A stretch of DNA of 64,000 bases from Burkholderia sp. FERM BP-3421 (GCF_028657905.1 NZ_CP117782.1:744001-808000); one strand, 5' to 3'. Positions 1 to 9,790 are shown, counted from the first letter of the stretch. Numbers and translations are program-made. Notes: generated by a model not told the origin, from the letters alone.

Positions 1-925
1 TCTGCAGGTACTGCGCGCGGTTGTCGCGCACGTGCGCCTCGTCGCCCCACGCGGCGATGCTCGCCTGCTGGTAGACGGGCGACAGCGCCGCGCCATGGTA
101 GGTGCGGTACAACAGGAAGCGCTTGAGCAGCGCGGCGTCGCCCGCGACGAAGCCCGAGCGCATGCCGGGCACGTTCGAGCGCTTCGACAGGCTCGACAGC
201 ATGACGAGCCGCTCGAAGCCCCGGCCCAGCCGCTGCGCGGCCTCGAGCCCGCCGAGCGGCGGCGCCGCCTCGTCGAAGTAGATCTCGGAGTAGCACTCGT
301 CGGACGCGATCACGAAACCGTGGCGATCCGACAAGGCGAACAATTCCCGCCAGTCGTCGAGCGTGAGCACCGCGCCCGTCGGGTTGCCGGGCGAGCACAC
401 GTAGAGCAGCTGGGTGCGCGCCCAGACCTCGTCGGGCACGGCGGCATAGTCGGGCGCGTAGTTGCGCGCGGGATCGCTGTTGACGAAATACGGCTCGGCG
501 CCCGCGAGCAGCGCCGCGCCTTCGTAGATTTGATAGAACGGATTCGGACAGAGTACGATCGCCTTCTTGCCGTCCGCGCGCGGGGCCGGGTCGATCACCG
601 CCTGCGCGAGCGAGAACAGCGCCTCGCGCGAACCCGAGGCGGGCAGCACCTGCGTCGCGGCATCGACGGCGGGCAGCTGGTAGCGGCGTTCGAGCCAGCG
701 CGCGACCGCCGCGCGCAGCGCGTCGGAGCCCGCCGTGGCGGGGTAGGACGCGAGGCCGTCGAGCGCGGCGGCGGCCGCGTCGCGGATCAGCGCCGGGGTC
801 GGGTGTTTCGGCTCGCCGATGCCGAAGCTGATCGGGCGCAGGCCGGCGCGCGGCGTCAGGTCCTTGAAAAGCGCGCGGAGCTTTTCGAACGGATAGGGTT
901 GAAGCGTATCGAGTCGTGGATTCAC
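1..925 (-). CDS. dapC: succinyldiaminopimelate transaminase DapC (C-terminus cut by window edge)
   Basis: A class I/II PLP aminotransferase that transfers an amino group from glutamate to N-succinyl-2-amino-6-ketopimelate in the succinylase branch of lysine and diaminopimelate synthesis. The frame opens with GTG at 925 (MNPRLDTLQPYPFEKLRALF) and stays open to base 1, about 308 codons, so roughly the last quarter is missing. Visible family marks are the N-terminal ISFGIGEPKHPTP, the substrate/PLP region VCSPGNPTGAVL, the SDECYSEIYFD stretch, and the PLP lysine in SSLSKRSNVPGMRSGF. No in-frame ATG precedes the GTG. The gene diverges from the EamA exporter. In Burkholderia dapD normally follows dapC, which would lie off the left edge. 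The call is firm. Confidence 0.9.
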   Translation of the reverse strand, partial: MNPRLDTLQPYPFEKLRALFKDLTPRAGLRPISFGIGEPKHPTPALIRDAAAAALDGLASYPATAGSDALRAAVARWLERRYQLPAVDAATQVLPASGSREALFSLAQAVIDPAPRADGKKAIVLCPNPFYQIYEGAALLAGAEPYFVNSDPARNYAPDYAAVPDEVWARTQLLYVCSPGNPTGAVLTLDDWRELFALSDRHGFVIASDECYSEIYFDEAAPPLGGLEAAQRLGRGFERLVMLSSLSKRSNVPGMRSGFVAGDAALLKRFLLYRTYHGAALSPVYQQASIAAWGDEAHVRDNRAQYLQ

Positions 926-1026
926 GGGCTGGGCGGCGCTCGGCGCCGATAGGTGGACCGCTGGCGCGGGCCGGTTTAAGCGAGGGCGGACACCGCCGGG
1001 CGCGCGGGTGCCGCGGCGCAGGACGG

Positions 1027-1053
1027 CGCCGCCGGTCGGGTCGACCGGCGGCG
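1027..1053. promoter_or_regulatory. perfect 11-bp inverted repeat between divergent dapC and EamA genes
   Basis: CGCCGCCGGTC at 1027-1037 pairs exactly with GACCGGCGGCG at 1043-1053 across a 5-base loop. GGTTTTCG and a TATAGC hexamer (possible -10, about 1063-1068) follow before the plus-strand gene. It lies between two divergent starts, so it is more likely an operator or leader hairpin than a terminator. The role is inferred from position only. Confidence 0.35.
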
Positions 1054-1128
1054 GTTTTCGATTATAGCGTGAGGGATCGCCGCCACGCCGCGCGGCGAGC
1101 ACGGAACGGATGGAAAGAGGGGAAGGGA

Positions 1129-2064
1129 ATGAGTCGTGACGAGGTGCGCGCCGGCTGGCCGACGCTGGCGATCCTGATCGGCGCGTCGGTATGGGGCCTG
1201 ACCTGGTATCCGCTGCGCATCCTGGCGTCGCTCGGCGTGACGGGCACGGCGGCGAGCGCGCTGACCTGCATGGTCGCGTGCGGCTTCGTGCTGGTGGTGC
1301 GCCGCCGGTCGATCGCGACGCTGCGCTGGCACTGGCTGCTGCCGGCGCTCGGCGTCGCCGCGGGGATCACCAACCTCGGCTTCGTCTGGGGCACGATCCA
1401 CGGCGAGGTGCTGCGGGTCATGCTGCTGTTCTACCTGACGCCCGCCTGGACCGCGCTGTACGCGCACTTCCTGCTCGGCGAGCGGCTCAGCTGGGCGGGC
1501 GCGGGGCTCGCGCTGCTGTCGATCGGCGGCGCGGCGCTGATGCTGTGGTCGCCGCGCCTCGGCCTGCCGCTGCCGGCCAGTCCGGCCGAGTGGGCCGGGC
1601 TCGCGGCCGGCATGGGCTTCGCGATGAGCAACGTGCTGATCGTCAGGATCAGCCGCGAGCTGCCGCAGATGAAGGCGGAAATGCGCACCGCGACGCTGTT
1701 CGGCGGCGCGGCCGTGCTGGGCCTCGCGGCGGCCTTCGCCGAAGGCCTGCCGCCCGTGCCGGCGGCCCCCCAGCTGGGCTTCGCCGCGCTCCTCGTGGCG
1801 GGCATCGGAGTGGTCGTCGCGTCGACCAACATGCTGGTCCAGTACGGCCTCACGCGGGTGCCGGCGAGCCGGGCCTCGATCCTCATGCTGTTCGAGATCG
1901 TGATCACGGCTTTGTCCGCGTGGCTGTTCGCGGGCGAGGTGCCCGGCGCGCGCGAATGGGCGGGCGGCGCGTGCATCGTGGCGGCGACCCTGCTGTCGAG
2001 CCGCGTCCATCGCCCGCCGGCAACTAACGGCGAGGCGCGGGACGGCGCGCGCGCGATGGTATGA
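1129..2064 (+). CDS. EamA/DMT-family exporter
   Basis: A drug/metabolite transporter-type inner membrane protein of 311 residues with two EamA repeats and about ten hydrophobic helices. The first repeat starts PTLAILIGASVWGLTWYPLR; the second starts near PAEWAGLAAGMGFAMSNVLI. The substrate cannot be read from the sequence; relatives export amino acids, metabolites or drugs. The start was placed at ATG 1129 because the AAGAGGGGAAGGGA stretch just before it is a strong ribosome site. The frame is open further upstream to 916, but that extension is Arg-rich and would overlap the dapC start region. A terminator hairpin follows at 2079, so it is probably a single-gene unit. Confidence 0.8.
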   Translation: MSRDEVRAGWPTLAILIGASVWGLTWYPLRILASLGVTGTAASALTCMVACGFVLVVRRRSIATLRWHWLLPALGVAAGITNLGFVWGTIHGEVLRVMLLFYLTPAWTALYAHFLLGERLSWAGAGLALLSIGGAALMLWSPRLGLPLPASPAEWAGLAAGMGFAMSNVLIVRISRELPQMKAEMRTATLFGGAAVLGLAAAFAEGLPPVPAAPQLGFAALLVAGIGVVVASTNMLVQYGLTRVPASRASILMLFEIVITALSAWLFAGEVPGAREWAGGACIVAATLLSSRVHRPPATNGEARDGARAMV

Positions 2065-2078
2065 TTGCCCCCAGTACG

Positions 2079-2113
2079 CGGGGCCGCATGCTTGACAGCA
2101 CGGCCCCGTTTTT
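2079..2113 (+). terminator. rho-independent terminator after the EamA exporter
   Basis: CGGGGCCG (2079-2086) pairs with CGGCCCCG (2101-2108), followed directly by TTTTT. It sits 15 bases after the exporter stop and separates it from smc. Confidence 0.75.
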
Positions 2114-2212
2114 CGAATCCTGGGGGCGTGCGCCGCGCGCCGGCCGGCTCGCCGGCGGGTCCGCGAGGCCGGGCGCCACCCTTCGTTTGACTCTATTACT
2201 ACCGATACCGCC

Positions 2213-5200
2213 GTGCGTCTGAGCTCGATCAAACTGGCTGGCTTCAAATCATTCGTCGATCCCACGCACTTCCAGGTTCCGGGCCAGCTCGTCGGCGTGG
2301 TCGGCCCGAACGGGTGCGGCAAATCCAACATCATCGACGCCGTGCGCTGGGTGCTCGGCGAGTCGCGCGCCTCGGAGCTGCGCGGCGAATCGATGCAGGA
2401 CGTGATCTTCAACGGCTCGACCGCCCGCAAGCCCGGCAGCCGGGCGAGCGTCGAGCTGATCTTCGACAACTCCGACGGCCGCGCGGCCGGCCAGTGGGGC
2501 CAGTACGGCGAGATCGCCGTGAAGCGCGTGCTGACGCGCGACGGCACCTCCAGCTACTACATCAACAACCTGCCCGCGCGGCGCCGCGACATCCAGGACA
2601 TCTTCCTCGGCACCGGCCTGGGCCCGCGCGCGTACGCGATCATCGGGCAGGGCATGATCGCGCGCATCATCGAGGCGAAGCCCGAGGAACTGCGGGTGTT
2701 CCTCGAGGAAGCCGCGGGCGTGTCGAAGTACAAGGAACGCCGCCGCGAGACCGAGAACCGCCTGCACGACACCCGCGAGAACCTGACCCGGGTCGAGGAC
2801 ATCGTCCGCGAGCTGGGCGCGAACCTCGAGAAGCTCGAAGGGCAGGCGGTGGTCGCGACCCGCTACAAGGAACTCGTCGCCGACGGCGAGGAGAAGCAGC
2901 GGCTCCTGTGGCTGCTGCGCAAGAACGAGGCGGCCGCCGAGCAGGCGAAGCAGCAGCGCGCGATCGAGCAGGCGCAGATCGACCTCGAGGCGCAGACCGC
3001 GAAGCTGCGCGAGGTGGAAGCCCAGCTCGAGACGCTGCGCGTCGCGCACTACGCGGCGAGCGATGCGATGCAGGGCGCGCAGGGCTCGCTGTACGAGGCC
3101 AACGCCGAGGTGAGCCGGCTCGAGGCCGAGATCAAGTTCATCGTCGAATCGCGCAATCGTGTGCAGGCCCAGATCGCGGCGCTGACCGCGCAGCGCGAGC
3201 AATGGCACGCGCAGGCGGAGAAGGCGCAGGGCGACCTCGAGGAAGCCGAGGAAGCGCGCGCGGTCGCGGATGAAAAGGCCGCGCTCGCGGAAGACGACAC
3301 GGCCGCGAAGCACGACGCGCTGCCCGCGCTCGAAGCCGGCTGGCGCGACGCGCAGGCGCAGCTCAACGACGAGCGCGGCCGGATCGCGCAGACCGAGCAG
3401 GCGCTGAAGCTCGAGGCCGCGCACCAGCGCAATGCCGACCAGCAACTGCAGCAGCTGCAGCAGCGCCACGAACGCCTGAAGTCTGAGGCGGGCGGGCTCG
3501 ACGCGCCGGACGAGGCGCAGCTCGAGGAGCTGCGGATGCAGCTGGCCGAGCACGAGGAAATCCTCGCCGACGCGCAGGCGCGCGTCGGCGACGCCCAGGA
3601 TGCGCAGCCGCGCCTCGACGCGGAGCGCCGCGCCGCGCAGGAGCGGGTGCAGGCCGAGAGCGCGCAGATCCACCAGCTCGAAGCGCGCCTCGGCGCGCTG
3701 CGCCAGCTGCAGGAGAACGTGCAGACGGAAGGCAAGATCCAGCCGTGGCTCGACAAGCACGAGCTGGGCTCGCTGCCGCGCCTCTGGAAGAAGCTGCACG
3801 TCGAGCCGGGCTGGGAAACCGCGCTCGAGGCGGTGCTGCGCGAGCGCCTCGCGGCGCTCGAGGTATCGAATCTCGACTGGGTGAAGGCGTTCGCGACCGA
3901 TGCGCCGCCCGCCAAGCTCGCGTTCTACGCACCGCCGCCCGCGGGCGAGCCGCTCGCCGCGCCGGCCGCGCTGCGCCCGGTGCTGTCGCTCGTGCGGATC
4001 GACGACGCGGGCCTGCGCGCGGTGCTCAACGACTGGCTGGGCGCGGTGTTCATCGCCGACGATCTCGCGCAGGCGCTGGCCGCGCGCGCGCAGCTGCCGC
4101 AGGGCGGCGCGTTCGTGGTGAAGGCGGGGCATCTGGTCACGCGCGCGGGGGTCCAGCTGTACGCGGCGGATTCCGAGCAGGCGGGCATGCTCGCGCGCCA
4201 GCAGGAAATCGAAAACCTGGGCCGCCAGGTGCGCGCGCAGGCGCTGCTCGCCGACGAGGCGAAGGCGGCCGCGATCCGCGCGGAGGCGGCGCACACGCAG
4301 GCCGCGCAGGCGCAGACCGAATTGCGCGCGCAGGCCGAACGCGCGACGCAGCGCGTGCACGCGCTGCAACTCGACGTGCTGAAGCTCGCGCAGGCGCACG
4401 AGCGCTACACGCAGCGCAGCACGCAGATCCGTGAGGAGTTGGAGGAAATCGGCGCGCAGATCGACGAGCAGCGTGCGCTGCGCGCCGAATCGGAGGCGAA
4501 CTTCGAGCGCCACGACGGCGAGCTGGCCGAGCTGCAGGCGCGCTTCGAGGACAACCAACTGGCGTTCGAAGCGCGCGACGAAACCCTGACGGCCGCCCGC
4601 CAGCAGGCGCGCGACCTCGAACGCGCGGCCAACGACGCGCGTTTCGCCGCGCGCAATTCCGCGAACCGGATCGACGAGCTGAAGCGCAGCATCCAGATCG
4701 CGCACGAGCAGCGCGAACGCGTGCTCGCGTCGCTCGAGGACGCGCGCGTGGAACTCGAGGCGATCAACGAGCAGACCGCGCATACCGGGCTGCAGGATGC
4801 GCTCGAGGTGCGCGCCGCGAAGGAGCAGGCGCTGTCGGCCGCGCGCATCGAGCTGGACGACCTGACCGCGAAACTGCGCGCGTCGGACGAGACGCGGCTC
4901 GCGGCCGAGCGCTCGCTGCAGCCGTTGCGCGACCGGATCACCGAATTGCAGTTGAAGGAGCAGGCGGCGCGCCTGTCCGGCGAGCAGTTCGCCGAGCAGC
5001 TCGCGGCGGCCGAGGTCGACGAGGCCGCGCTGCAGACGAAGCTGACGCCGGACCTGAAGCCGTCCTACCTGCAGGGCGAGGTGACGCGCATCAACAACGC
5101 GGTCGCGGCGCTCGGGCCCGTCAACATGGCGGCGCTCGAGGAACTGGCGGCGGCGAGCGAGCGCAAGGTGTTCCTCGACGCGCAGTCGGCCGACCTGAAC

Positions 5201-5731
5201 AATGCGATCGAGACCCTCGAGGACGCGATCCAGAAGATCGACCAGGAAACCCGCACGCTGCTGCAGGGCACCTTCGACGAGGTGAACCGGCACTTCAGCG
5301 ACCTGTTCCCGCGCCTGTTCGGCGGCGGCCAGGCGAAGCTCATCATGACCGGCGACGAGATCCTCGACGCCGGCGTGCAGGTGATGGCGCAGCCGCCCGG
5401 CAAGAAGAACGCGACGATCCACCTGCTGTCGGGCGGCGAGAAGGCGCTGACCGCGACCGCGCTCGTGTTCGCGATGTTCCAGCTGAATCCGGCGCCGTTC
5501 TGTCTGCTGGACGAGGTCGACGCGCCGCTCGACGATGCGAACACCGAACGCTTCGCCAACCTGGTTCGCGCGATGTCGGACAAGACGCAGTTCCTCTTCA
5601 TCTCGCACAACAAGATCGCGATGGAGATGGCGCAGCAGCTGATCGGCGTGACGATGCAGGAGCAGGGTGTGTCGCGGATCGTGGCGGTCGACATGGAAAC
5701 GGCTGCCGGGTTTGCCCAGAATATCGTTTGA
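2213..5731 (+). CDS. smc: chromosome segregation protein SMC
   Basis: ATPase of the SMC condensin that compacts and segregates the chromosome. Length 1172 residues is normal for the family. The N-terminal head has the Walker A region VVGPNGCGKSNIIDAV (about residues 28-43). Two long Glu/Ala/Arg/Gln-rich coiled coils follow, interrupted by the globular hinge at about residues 505-660. The C-terminal head has the ABC signature LSGGEKALTATAL (about 1072) and Walker B CLLDEVDAPLDD. The start is GTG 2213, giving MRLSSIKLAGFKSFVDP, the usual SMC N-terminus. No scpA/scpB is adjacent. zipA and ligA follow on the same strand, a conserved betaproteobacterial order. Certain. Confidence 0.97.
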   Translation: MRLSSIKLAGFKSFVDPTHFQVPGQLVGVVGPNGCGKSNIIDAVRWVLGESRASELRGESMQDVIFNGSTARKPGSRASVELIFDNSDGRAAGQWGQYGEIAVKRVLTRDGTSSYYINNLPARRRDIQDIFLGTGLGPRAYAIIGQGMIARIIEAKPEELRVFLEEAAGVSKYKERRRETENRLHDTRENLTRVEDIVRELGANLEKLEGQAVVATRYKELVADGEEKQRLLWLLRKNEAAAEQAKQQRAIEQAQIDLEAQTAKLREVEAQLETLRVAHYAASDAMQGAQGSLYEANAEVSRLEAEIKFIVESRNRVQAQIAALTAQREQWHAQAEKAQGDLEEAEEARAVADEKAALAEDDTAAKHDALPALEAGWRDAQAQLNDERGRIAQTEQALKLEAAHQRNADQQLQQLQQRHERLKSEAGGLDAPDEAQLEELRMQLAEHEEILADAQARVGDAQDAQPRLDAERRAAQERVQAESAQIHQLEARLGALRQLQENVQTEGKIQPWLDKHELGSLPRLWKKLHVEPGWETALEAVLRERLAALEVSNLDWVKAFATDAPPAKLAFYAPPPAGEPLAAPAALRPVLSLVRIDDAGLRAVLNDWLGAVFIADDLAQALAARAQLPQGGAFVVKAGHLVTRAGVQLYAADSEQAGMLARQQEIENLGRQVRAQALLADEAKAAAIRAEAAHTQAAQAQTELRAQAERATQRVHALQLDVLKLAQAHERYTQRSTQIREELEEIGAQIDEQRALRAESEANFERHDGELAELQARFEDNQLAFEARDETLTAARQQARDLERAANDARFAARNSANRIDELKRSIQIAHEQRERVLASLEDARVELEAINEQTAHTGLQDALEVRAAKEQALSAARIELDDLTAKLRASDETRLAAERSLQPLRDRITELQLKEQAARLSGEQFAEQLAAAEVDEAALQTKLTPDLKPSYLQGEVTRINNAVAALGPVNMAALEELAAASERKVFLDAQSADLNNAIETLEDAIQKIDQETRTLLQGTFDEVNRHFSDLFPRLFGGGQAKLIMTGDEILDAGVQVMAQPPGKKNATIHLLSGGEKALTATALVFAMFQLNPAPFCLLDEVDAPLDDANTERFANLVRAMSDKTQFLFISHNKIAMEMAQQLIGVTMQEQGVSRIVAVDMETAAGFAQNIV

Positions 5732-5805
5732 CGGGAGGCGGACGAGCGCGCGGCGCATGGCGCCCGCTGGTCCGCCGGATGACAAGAATTGCTGATGGAG
5801 CATGC

Positions 5806-7041
5806 ATGGACGAGTTGACACTCGGGTTGATCGGCGCGGGCGCCGTCGTGGTCGGGGGCGTGGTGGTCTATAACGCGTGGCAGGGCGCCAAGGTGCGCCG
5901 CAAGATGCCGCGCCCGATGCCGGCCGAGGCCGCGGAGGGTCTGGCGCGCCAGGAGCGCGACGACGAGGCGCCGTTCATCGAGCCGGTGCGCCAGCCGACC
6001 CGGCGCGCCGAGGCCGCCGAGCCGGCGCCCGCGGCCTCGGCCGACGAGAGCGCGCGCGTCGAGCCGACGTTCGGCGCCGCCGGCGCAGAAGGGACCGCGC
6101 CCGACGCCGCGCCGCACGCGGAGGCCGAGGCGGCCGCGCCGGCGGGCACGACCGAGGCGGCCGTCGCGAGCGAACCGGTCGAGCCGGTGCTGCCGGCCGC
6201 GACCACGATCTCGGCCGCGCCGCCGGCGGTGGTCGACCGCCGCATCGACTGCATCGTGCCGATCCGGCTCGCGGGCCCGCTCGCGGGCGAGAAGATCCTG
6301 CCCGCCGCGCAGCGGCTGCGGCGCGCGGGCAGCAAGCCGGTGCACATCGAGGGCAAGCCGGAAGGCGGCGCGGCCTGGGAGTTGCTGCAGAACGGCGTGC
6401 GCTACGAGGAATTGCGCGCGGCGGCCCAGCTCGCGAACCGCAGCGGCCCGCTCAACGAACTGGAGTTTTCCGAATTCGTGACGGGCACCCAGCAGTTCGC
6501 CGACGCGCTCGACGGCGCGCCGGAGTTCCCGGACATGCTGGAGACGGTGTCGATGGCGCGCGAGCTGGACGGCTTCGCCGCGCAGTGCGACGCGCAGCTG
6601 TCGATCAACGTGATGTCGGACGGCGCGCCGTGGTCCGCGAACTATGTGCAGGCGGTCGCGTCGCAGGACGGCTTGCTGCTGTCGCGCGACGGCACCCGCT
6701 TCGTCAAGCTCGACGCCAAGCAGAACCCGGTGTTCATGCTGCAGTTCGGCGACACCAATTTCCTGCGCGACGACCTGACGTACAAGGGCGGCAACATGAT
6801 CACGCTGGTGCTCGACGTGCCGGTCGCCGAGGAGGACATCCTGCCGTTCCGGCTCATGTGCGACTACGCGAAATCGCTGTCCGAGCGGATCGGCGCGCGG
6901 GTGGTCGACGACCAGCGCCGGCCGCTGCCGGAATCGACCCTGCTCGCGATCGAGCAGCAGCTGATGAAGCTGTACGCGAAGCTGGAGGAAGCGGGCATTC
7001 CGGCCGGCTCGCCGGTCACGCGACGCCTGTTCAGTCAGTAA
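5806..7041 (+). CDS. zipA: cell division protein ZipA
   Basis: Divisome protein that anchors FtsZ to the inner membrane. It is 411 residues long: an N-terminal membrane helix (MDELTLGLIGAGAVVVGGVV), then a short basic patch (KVRRKMPRP), an Ala/Glu/Pro-rich flexible linker to about residue 140, and a C-terminal FtsZ-binding domain of about 130 residues (from about SDGAPWSANYVQAVASQDG to the end). ATG 5806 was chosen over the upstream-open frame because it puts the membrane helix at the N-terminus. It sits between smc (75-bp gap) and ligA. Its position and architecture make the assignment strong even though the linker is poorly conserved. Confidence 0.9.
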   Translation: MDELTLGLIGAGAVVVGGVVVYNAWQGAKVRRKMPRPMPAEAAEGLARQERDDEAPFIEPVRQPTRRAEAAEPAPAASADESARVEPTFGAAGAEGTAPDAAPHAEAEAAAPAGTTEAAVASEPVEPVLPAATTISAAPPAVVDRRIDCIVPIRLAGPLAGEKILPAAQRLRRAGSKPVHIEGKPEGGAAWELLQNGVRYEELRAAAQLANRSGPLNELEFSEFVTGTQQFADALDGAPEFPDMLETVSMARELDGFAAQCDAQLSINVMSDGAPWSANYVQAVASQDGLLLSRDGTRFVKLDAKQNPVFMLQFGDTNFLRDDLTYKGGNMITLVLDVPVAEEDILPFRLMCDYAKSLSERIGARVVDDQRRPLPESTLLAIEQQLMKLYAKLEEAGIPAGSPVTRRLFSQ

Positions 7042-7151
7042 CGCGGCGGGCGGCGTCCGCCGTCCGCGACCCCTCGTTCGGACAATGCTCAAGCGGGCGC
7101 CGACCTGAGATAATCTTGGCTTGATTGTCTTGATGAGAAAGTGCCGCCAGC

Positions 7152-9233
7152 ATGGCCCGATCCCCCGTTGAACCGCCAGCCAGCCAGCCGCCCGCCCGGG
7201 CCGCGTGGCTGCGCGCCGAACTCGAACGCGCGAATTACGCGTACTACGTGCTCGACGAGCCGGACCTGCCGGACGCCGAATACGATCGCCTGTTCCGCGA
7301 ATTGCAGCAGATCGAGGCGGACCACCCGGACCTGATCGTCCCCGAGTCGCCCACCCAGCGGGTCGGCGGCGAAGTCGCGAACGGTTTCACGCCGGTCGTG
7401 CACGCCGCGCCGATGCTGTCGCTGAACAACGGTTTCGCCGACGAGGACATCGCCGCGTTCGACAAGCGCGTGTCCGATGCGCTCGGCAAGGCGCCGCCCG
7501 ATCTCGCGGGCACCGCGACGGAGCCGGTCGAATACGCGTGCGAGCTGAAGTTCGACGGGCTCGCGATCTCGCTGCGCTATGAAGACGGCCGCTTCGTGCA
7601 GGCGGCGACGCGCGGCGACGGCACCACCGGCGAGGACGTCACCGAGAACATCCGGACGATCCGCTCGATTCCGCTGCAGCTCAAGGGCGGCCAGTGGCCG
7701 GCCGTGCTCGACGTGCGCGGCGAGGTGCTGATGTTCAAGCGCGATTTCGCGCGCCTGAACGAACGGCAGCGGGCCGCGGAGCAGCGCGAATTCGCGAATC
7801 CGCGCAATGCGGCGGCCGGCAGCCTGCGCCAGCTCGATCCGAAGATCACCGCGCAGCGGCCGCTGTCGTTTTTCGCCTACGGGATCGGCGTCCTCGAAGG
7901 GGCCGAGATGCCGGCCACCCACGGCGGGCTGCTCGACTGGTACGAGATCCTCGGCCTGCCGGTGAACCGCGAACGCGCGGTGGTGCACGGCGCGGACGGC
8001 CTGCTCGGCTTCTTCCGCGCGGTCGGCGCGAAGCGCGAGGGCTTGCCGTACGACATCGACGGCGTCGTCTACAAGGTCAACCGGCGCGACGAGCAGGAGC
8101 GGCTCGGCTTCGTGTCGCGCGCGCCGCGCTTCGCGCTCGCCCACAAGTTCCCGGCCCAGGAGGCGCTCACGCGGCTCGTCGCGATCGATGTGCAGGTGGG
8201 CCGCACCGGGGCGATCACGCCGGTCGCGCGGCTCGAACCCGTGTTCGTCGGCGGCGCGACCGTCACGAACGCGACGCTGCACAACGAGGACGAGGTGCGG
8301 CGCAAGGACATCCGGATCGGCGACACGGTGATCGTGCGGCGCGCGGGCGACGTGATTCCCGAAGTGGTGTCGGCGCTGCCCGAACGGCGGCCCGCCGACG
8401 CGGCCGAGTTCGTGATGCCGACCGCCTGCCCGGTGTGCGGCTCGCGCATCGAGCGCCTGCCGGACGAGGCGATCGCGCGCTGCACGGGCGGACTGTTCTG
8501 CCCGGCGCAGCGCAAGCAGGCGCTGTGGCACTTCGCGCAGCGCCGCGCGCTCGACATCGACGGGCTCGGCGAGAAGATCATCGATCAGCTGGTCGACATG
8601 AATCTCGTGCGCACGCCGGCCGATCTGTTCAACCTCGGTTTCTCGACGCTCGCCGAACTCGACCGCTTCGCCGAGAAATCCGCGCAGAACCTGATCGACT
8701 CGCTCGAGAAGGCCAAGCACACGACGCTCGCGCGCTTCATCTACGCCCTCGGCATCCGCCATGTGGGCGAATCGACCGCGAAGGATCTCGCGAAGCATTT
8801 CGGCTCGCTCGATCCGATCATGGACGCTTCGCTCGAGGCGCTGCTCGAAGTCAACGACGTGGGGCCGGTGGTCGCCGAGTCGCTCCACCAGTTCTTCGCG
8901 GAGGCGCACAACCGCACGGTGATCGAGCAACTGCGCGCGCCGGGCAAGGTCAGCTGGCCCGAGGGGCCGCCCGCGCCGAAGGCGCCGCAAGGCCTCCTGG
9001 CGGGCAAGACCGTGGTGCTGACGGGCACGCTGCCGACCCTCACGCGCGAGTCCGCGAAGGAGATGCTGGAGGCGGCGGGCGCGAAGGTGGCGGGTTCGGT
9101 GTCGAAGAAGACCGACTACGTGGTGGCGGGAGAAGAGGCGGGCAGCAAGCTCGCGAAGGCCGAGTCGCTCGGCATCCCGGTGCTGGACGAGGACGGATTA
9201 CACAAACTGCTGGAGGAGGGTTCTGCGTCATGA
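7152..9233 (+). CDS. ligA: NAD-dependent DNA ligase LigA
   Basis: Seals nicks in duplex DNA during replication and repair using NAD+. It is 693 residues with all LigA modules in order: the Ia domain (EYDRLFRELQQIE), the adenylation domain with the KxDG lysine at K133 (CELKFDGLAISL), the OB fold, a four-Cys zinc finger (CPVCGSRIERLPDEAIARC and a following FCPAQR), helix-hairpin-helix repeats, and a C-terminal BRCT domain beginning near LLAGKTVVLTGTLPTL. The stop overlaps the def start in an ATGA arrangement, so the two are translationally coupled. Certain. Confidence 0.97.
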   Translation: MARSPVEPPASQPPARAAWLRAELERANYAYYVLDEPDLPDAEYDRLFRELQQIEADHPDLIVPESPTQRVGGEVANGFTPVVHAAPMLSLNNGFADEDIAAFDKRVSDALGKAPPDLAGTATEPVEYACELKFDGLAISLRYEDGRFVQAATRGDGTTGEDVTENIRTIRSIPLQLKGGQWPAVLDVRGEVLMFKRDFARLNERQRAAEQREFANPRNAAAGSLRQLDPKITAQRPLSFFAYGIGVLEGAEMPATHGGLLDWYEILGLPVNRERAVVHGADGLLGFFRAVGAKREGLPYDIDGVVYKVNRRDEQERLGFVSRAPRFALAHKFPAQEALTRLVAIDVQVGRTGAITPVARLEPVFVGGATVTNATLHNEDEVRRKDIRIGDTVIVRRAGDVIPEVVSALPERRPADAAEFVMPTACPVCGSRIERLPDEAIARCTGGLFCPAQRKQALWHFAQRRALDIDGLGEKIIDQLVDMNLVRTPADLFNLGFSTLAELDRFAEKSAQNLIDSLEKAKHTTLARFIYALGIRHVGESTAKDLAKHFGSLDPIMDASLEALLEVNDVGPVVAESLHQFFAEAHNRTVIEQLRAPGKVSWPEGPPAPKAPQGLLAGKTVVLTGTLPTLTRESAKEMLEAAGAKVAGSVSKKTDYVVAGEEAGSKLAKAESLGIPVLDEDGLHKLLEEGSAS

Positions 9234-9763
9234 TTCGCGAGATTCTGAAGATGGGCGATCCACGCCTGCTGGAAATCGCCCGGCCGGTCGAGACCTTCGA
9301 CACGCCGGAATTGCACCAGCTGGTCGCGGACATGTTCGAGACGATGCACCACGCGAACGGCGCGGGGCTGGCCGCGCCGCAGATCGGCGTCGGCCTGCAG
9401 GTGATCATCTTCGGCTTCGGCAGCAACGCCCGCTACCCGGAGGCGCCGGCCGTGCCGGAGACCGTGCTCGTCAATCCGACCATCGAGTACCTGCCGCCCG
9501 ACATGGAGGAGGGCTGGGAAGGCTGTCTGTCGGTGCCGGGGATGCGCGGCGTGGTGAGCCGCTACGTGAAGGTGCGCTACAGCGGCTTCGACCAGTACGG
9601 CGAGCGGATCGAGCGGGTGGCGGAGGATTTCCACGCGCGCGTCGTCCAGCACGAGTACGACCACCTGATCGGCAAGCTGTACCCGATGCGGATCACCGAT
9701 TTCTCGAAGTTCGGCTTCACCGAGGTGCTGTTCCCCGGGCTCGACGCGCAAGCGGACGATTGA
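9230..9763 (+). CDS. def: peptide deformylase
   Basis: Metalloenzyme that removes the formyl group from the initiator methionine of new proteins. It has 177 residues and the three deformylase motifs: GAGLAAPQIG, EGCLSVPG with metal ligand C99, and QHEYDHL with ligands H141 and H145. ATG 9230 overlaps the ligA stop by four bases. The C-terminus (RITDFSKFGFTEVLFPGL) is of the longer Gram-negative type. A second def paralogue elsewhere in the genome is likely, since this copy sits with ligA rather than with fmt. Methionine aminopeptidase, the next enzyme of the same maturation path, lies 5 kb away on the other strand. Confidence 0.95.
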   Translation: MIREILKMGDPRLLEIARPVETFDTPELHQLVADMFETMHHANGAGLAAPQIGVGLQVIIFGFGSNARYPEAPAVPETVLVNPTIEYLPPDMEEGWEGCLSVPGMRGVVSRYVKVRYSGFDQYGERIERVAEDFHARVVQHEYDHLIGKLYPMRITDFSKFGFTEVLFPGLDAQADD

Positions 9764-9790
9764 GCCGCGCGGCGACGCGCCGCCGGAAAA

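Noticed and set aside
916..1128. N-terminal extension of the first EamA protein from 916
   Set aside because: The extra 71 residues are Arg/Gly-rich, not membrane-like, and overlap the dapC start; ATG 1129 has a strong ribosome site.
2249..5821. 1190-codon minus-strand open frame opposite smc
   Set aside because: Antisense shadow of smc; Arg/Leu/Glu-rich with no motifs, while the plus strand gives a textbook SMC protein.
5065..7092. 675-codon minus-strand frame opposite smc and zipA
   Set aside because: Antisense of two supported genes, no recognisable domain or ribosome site.
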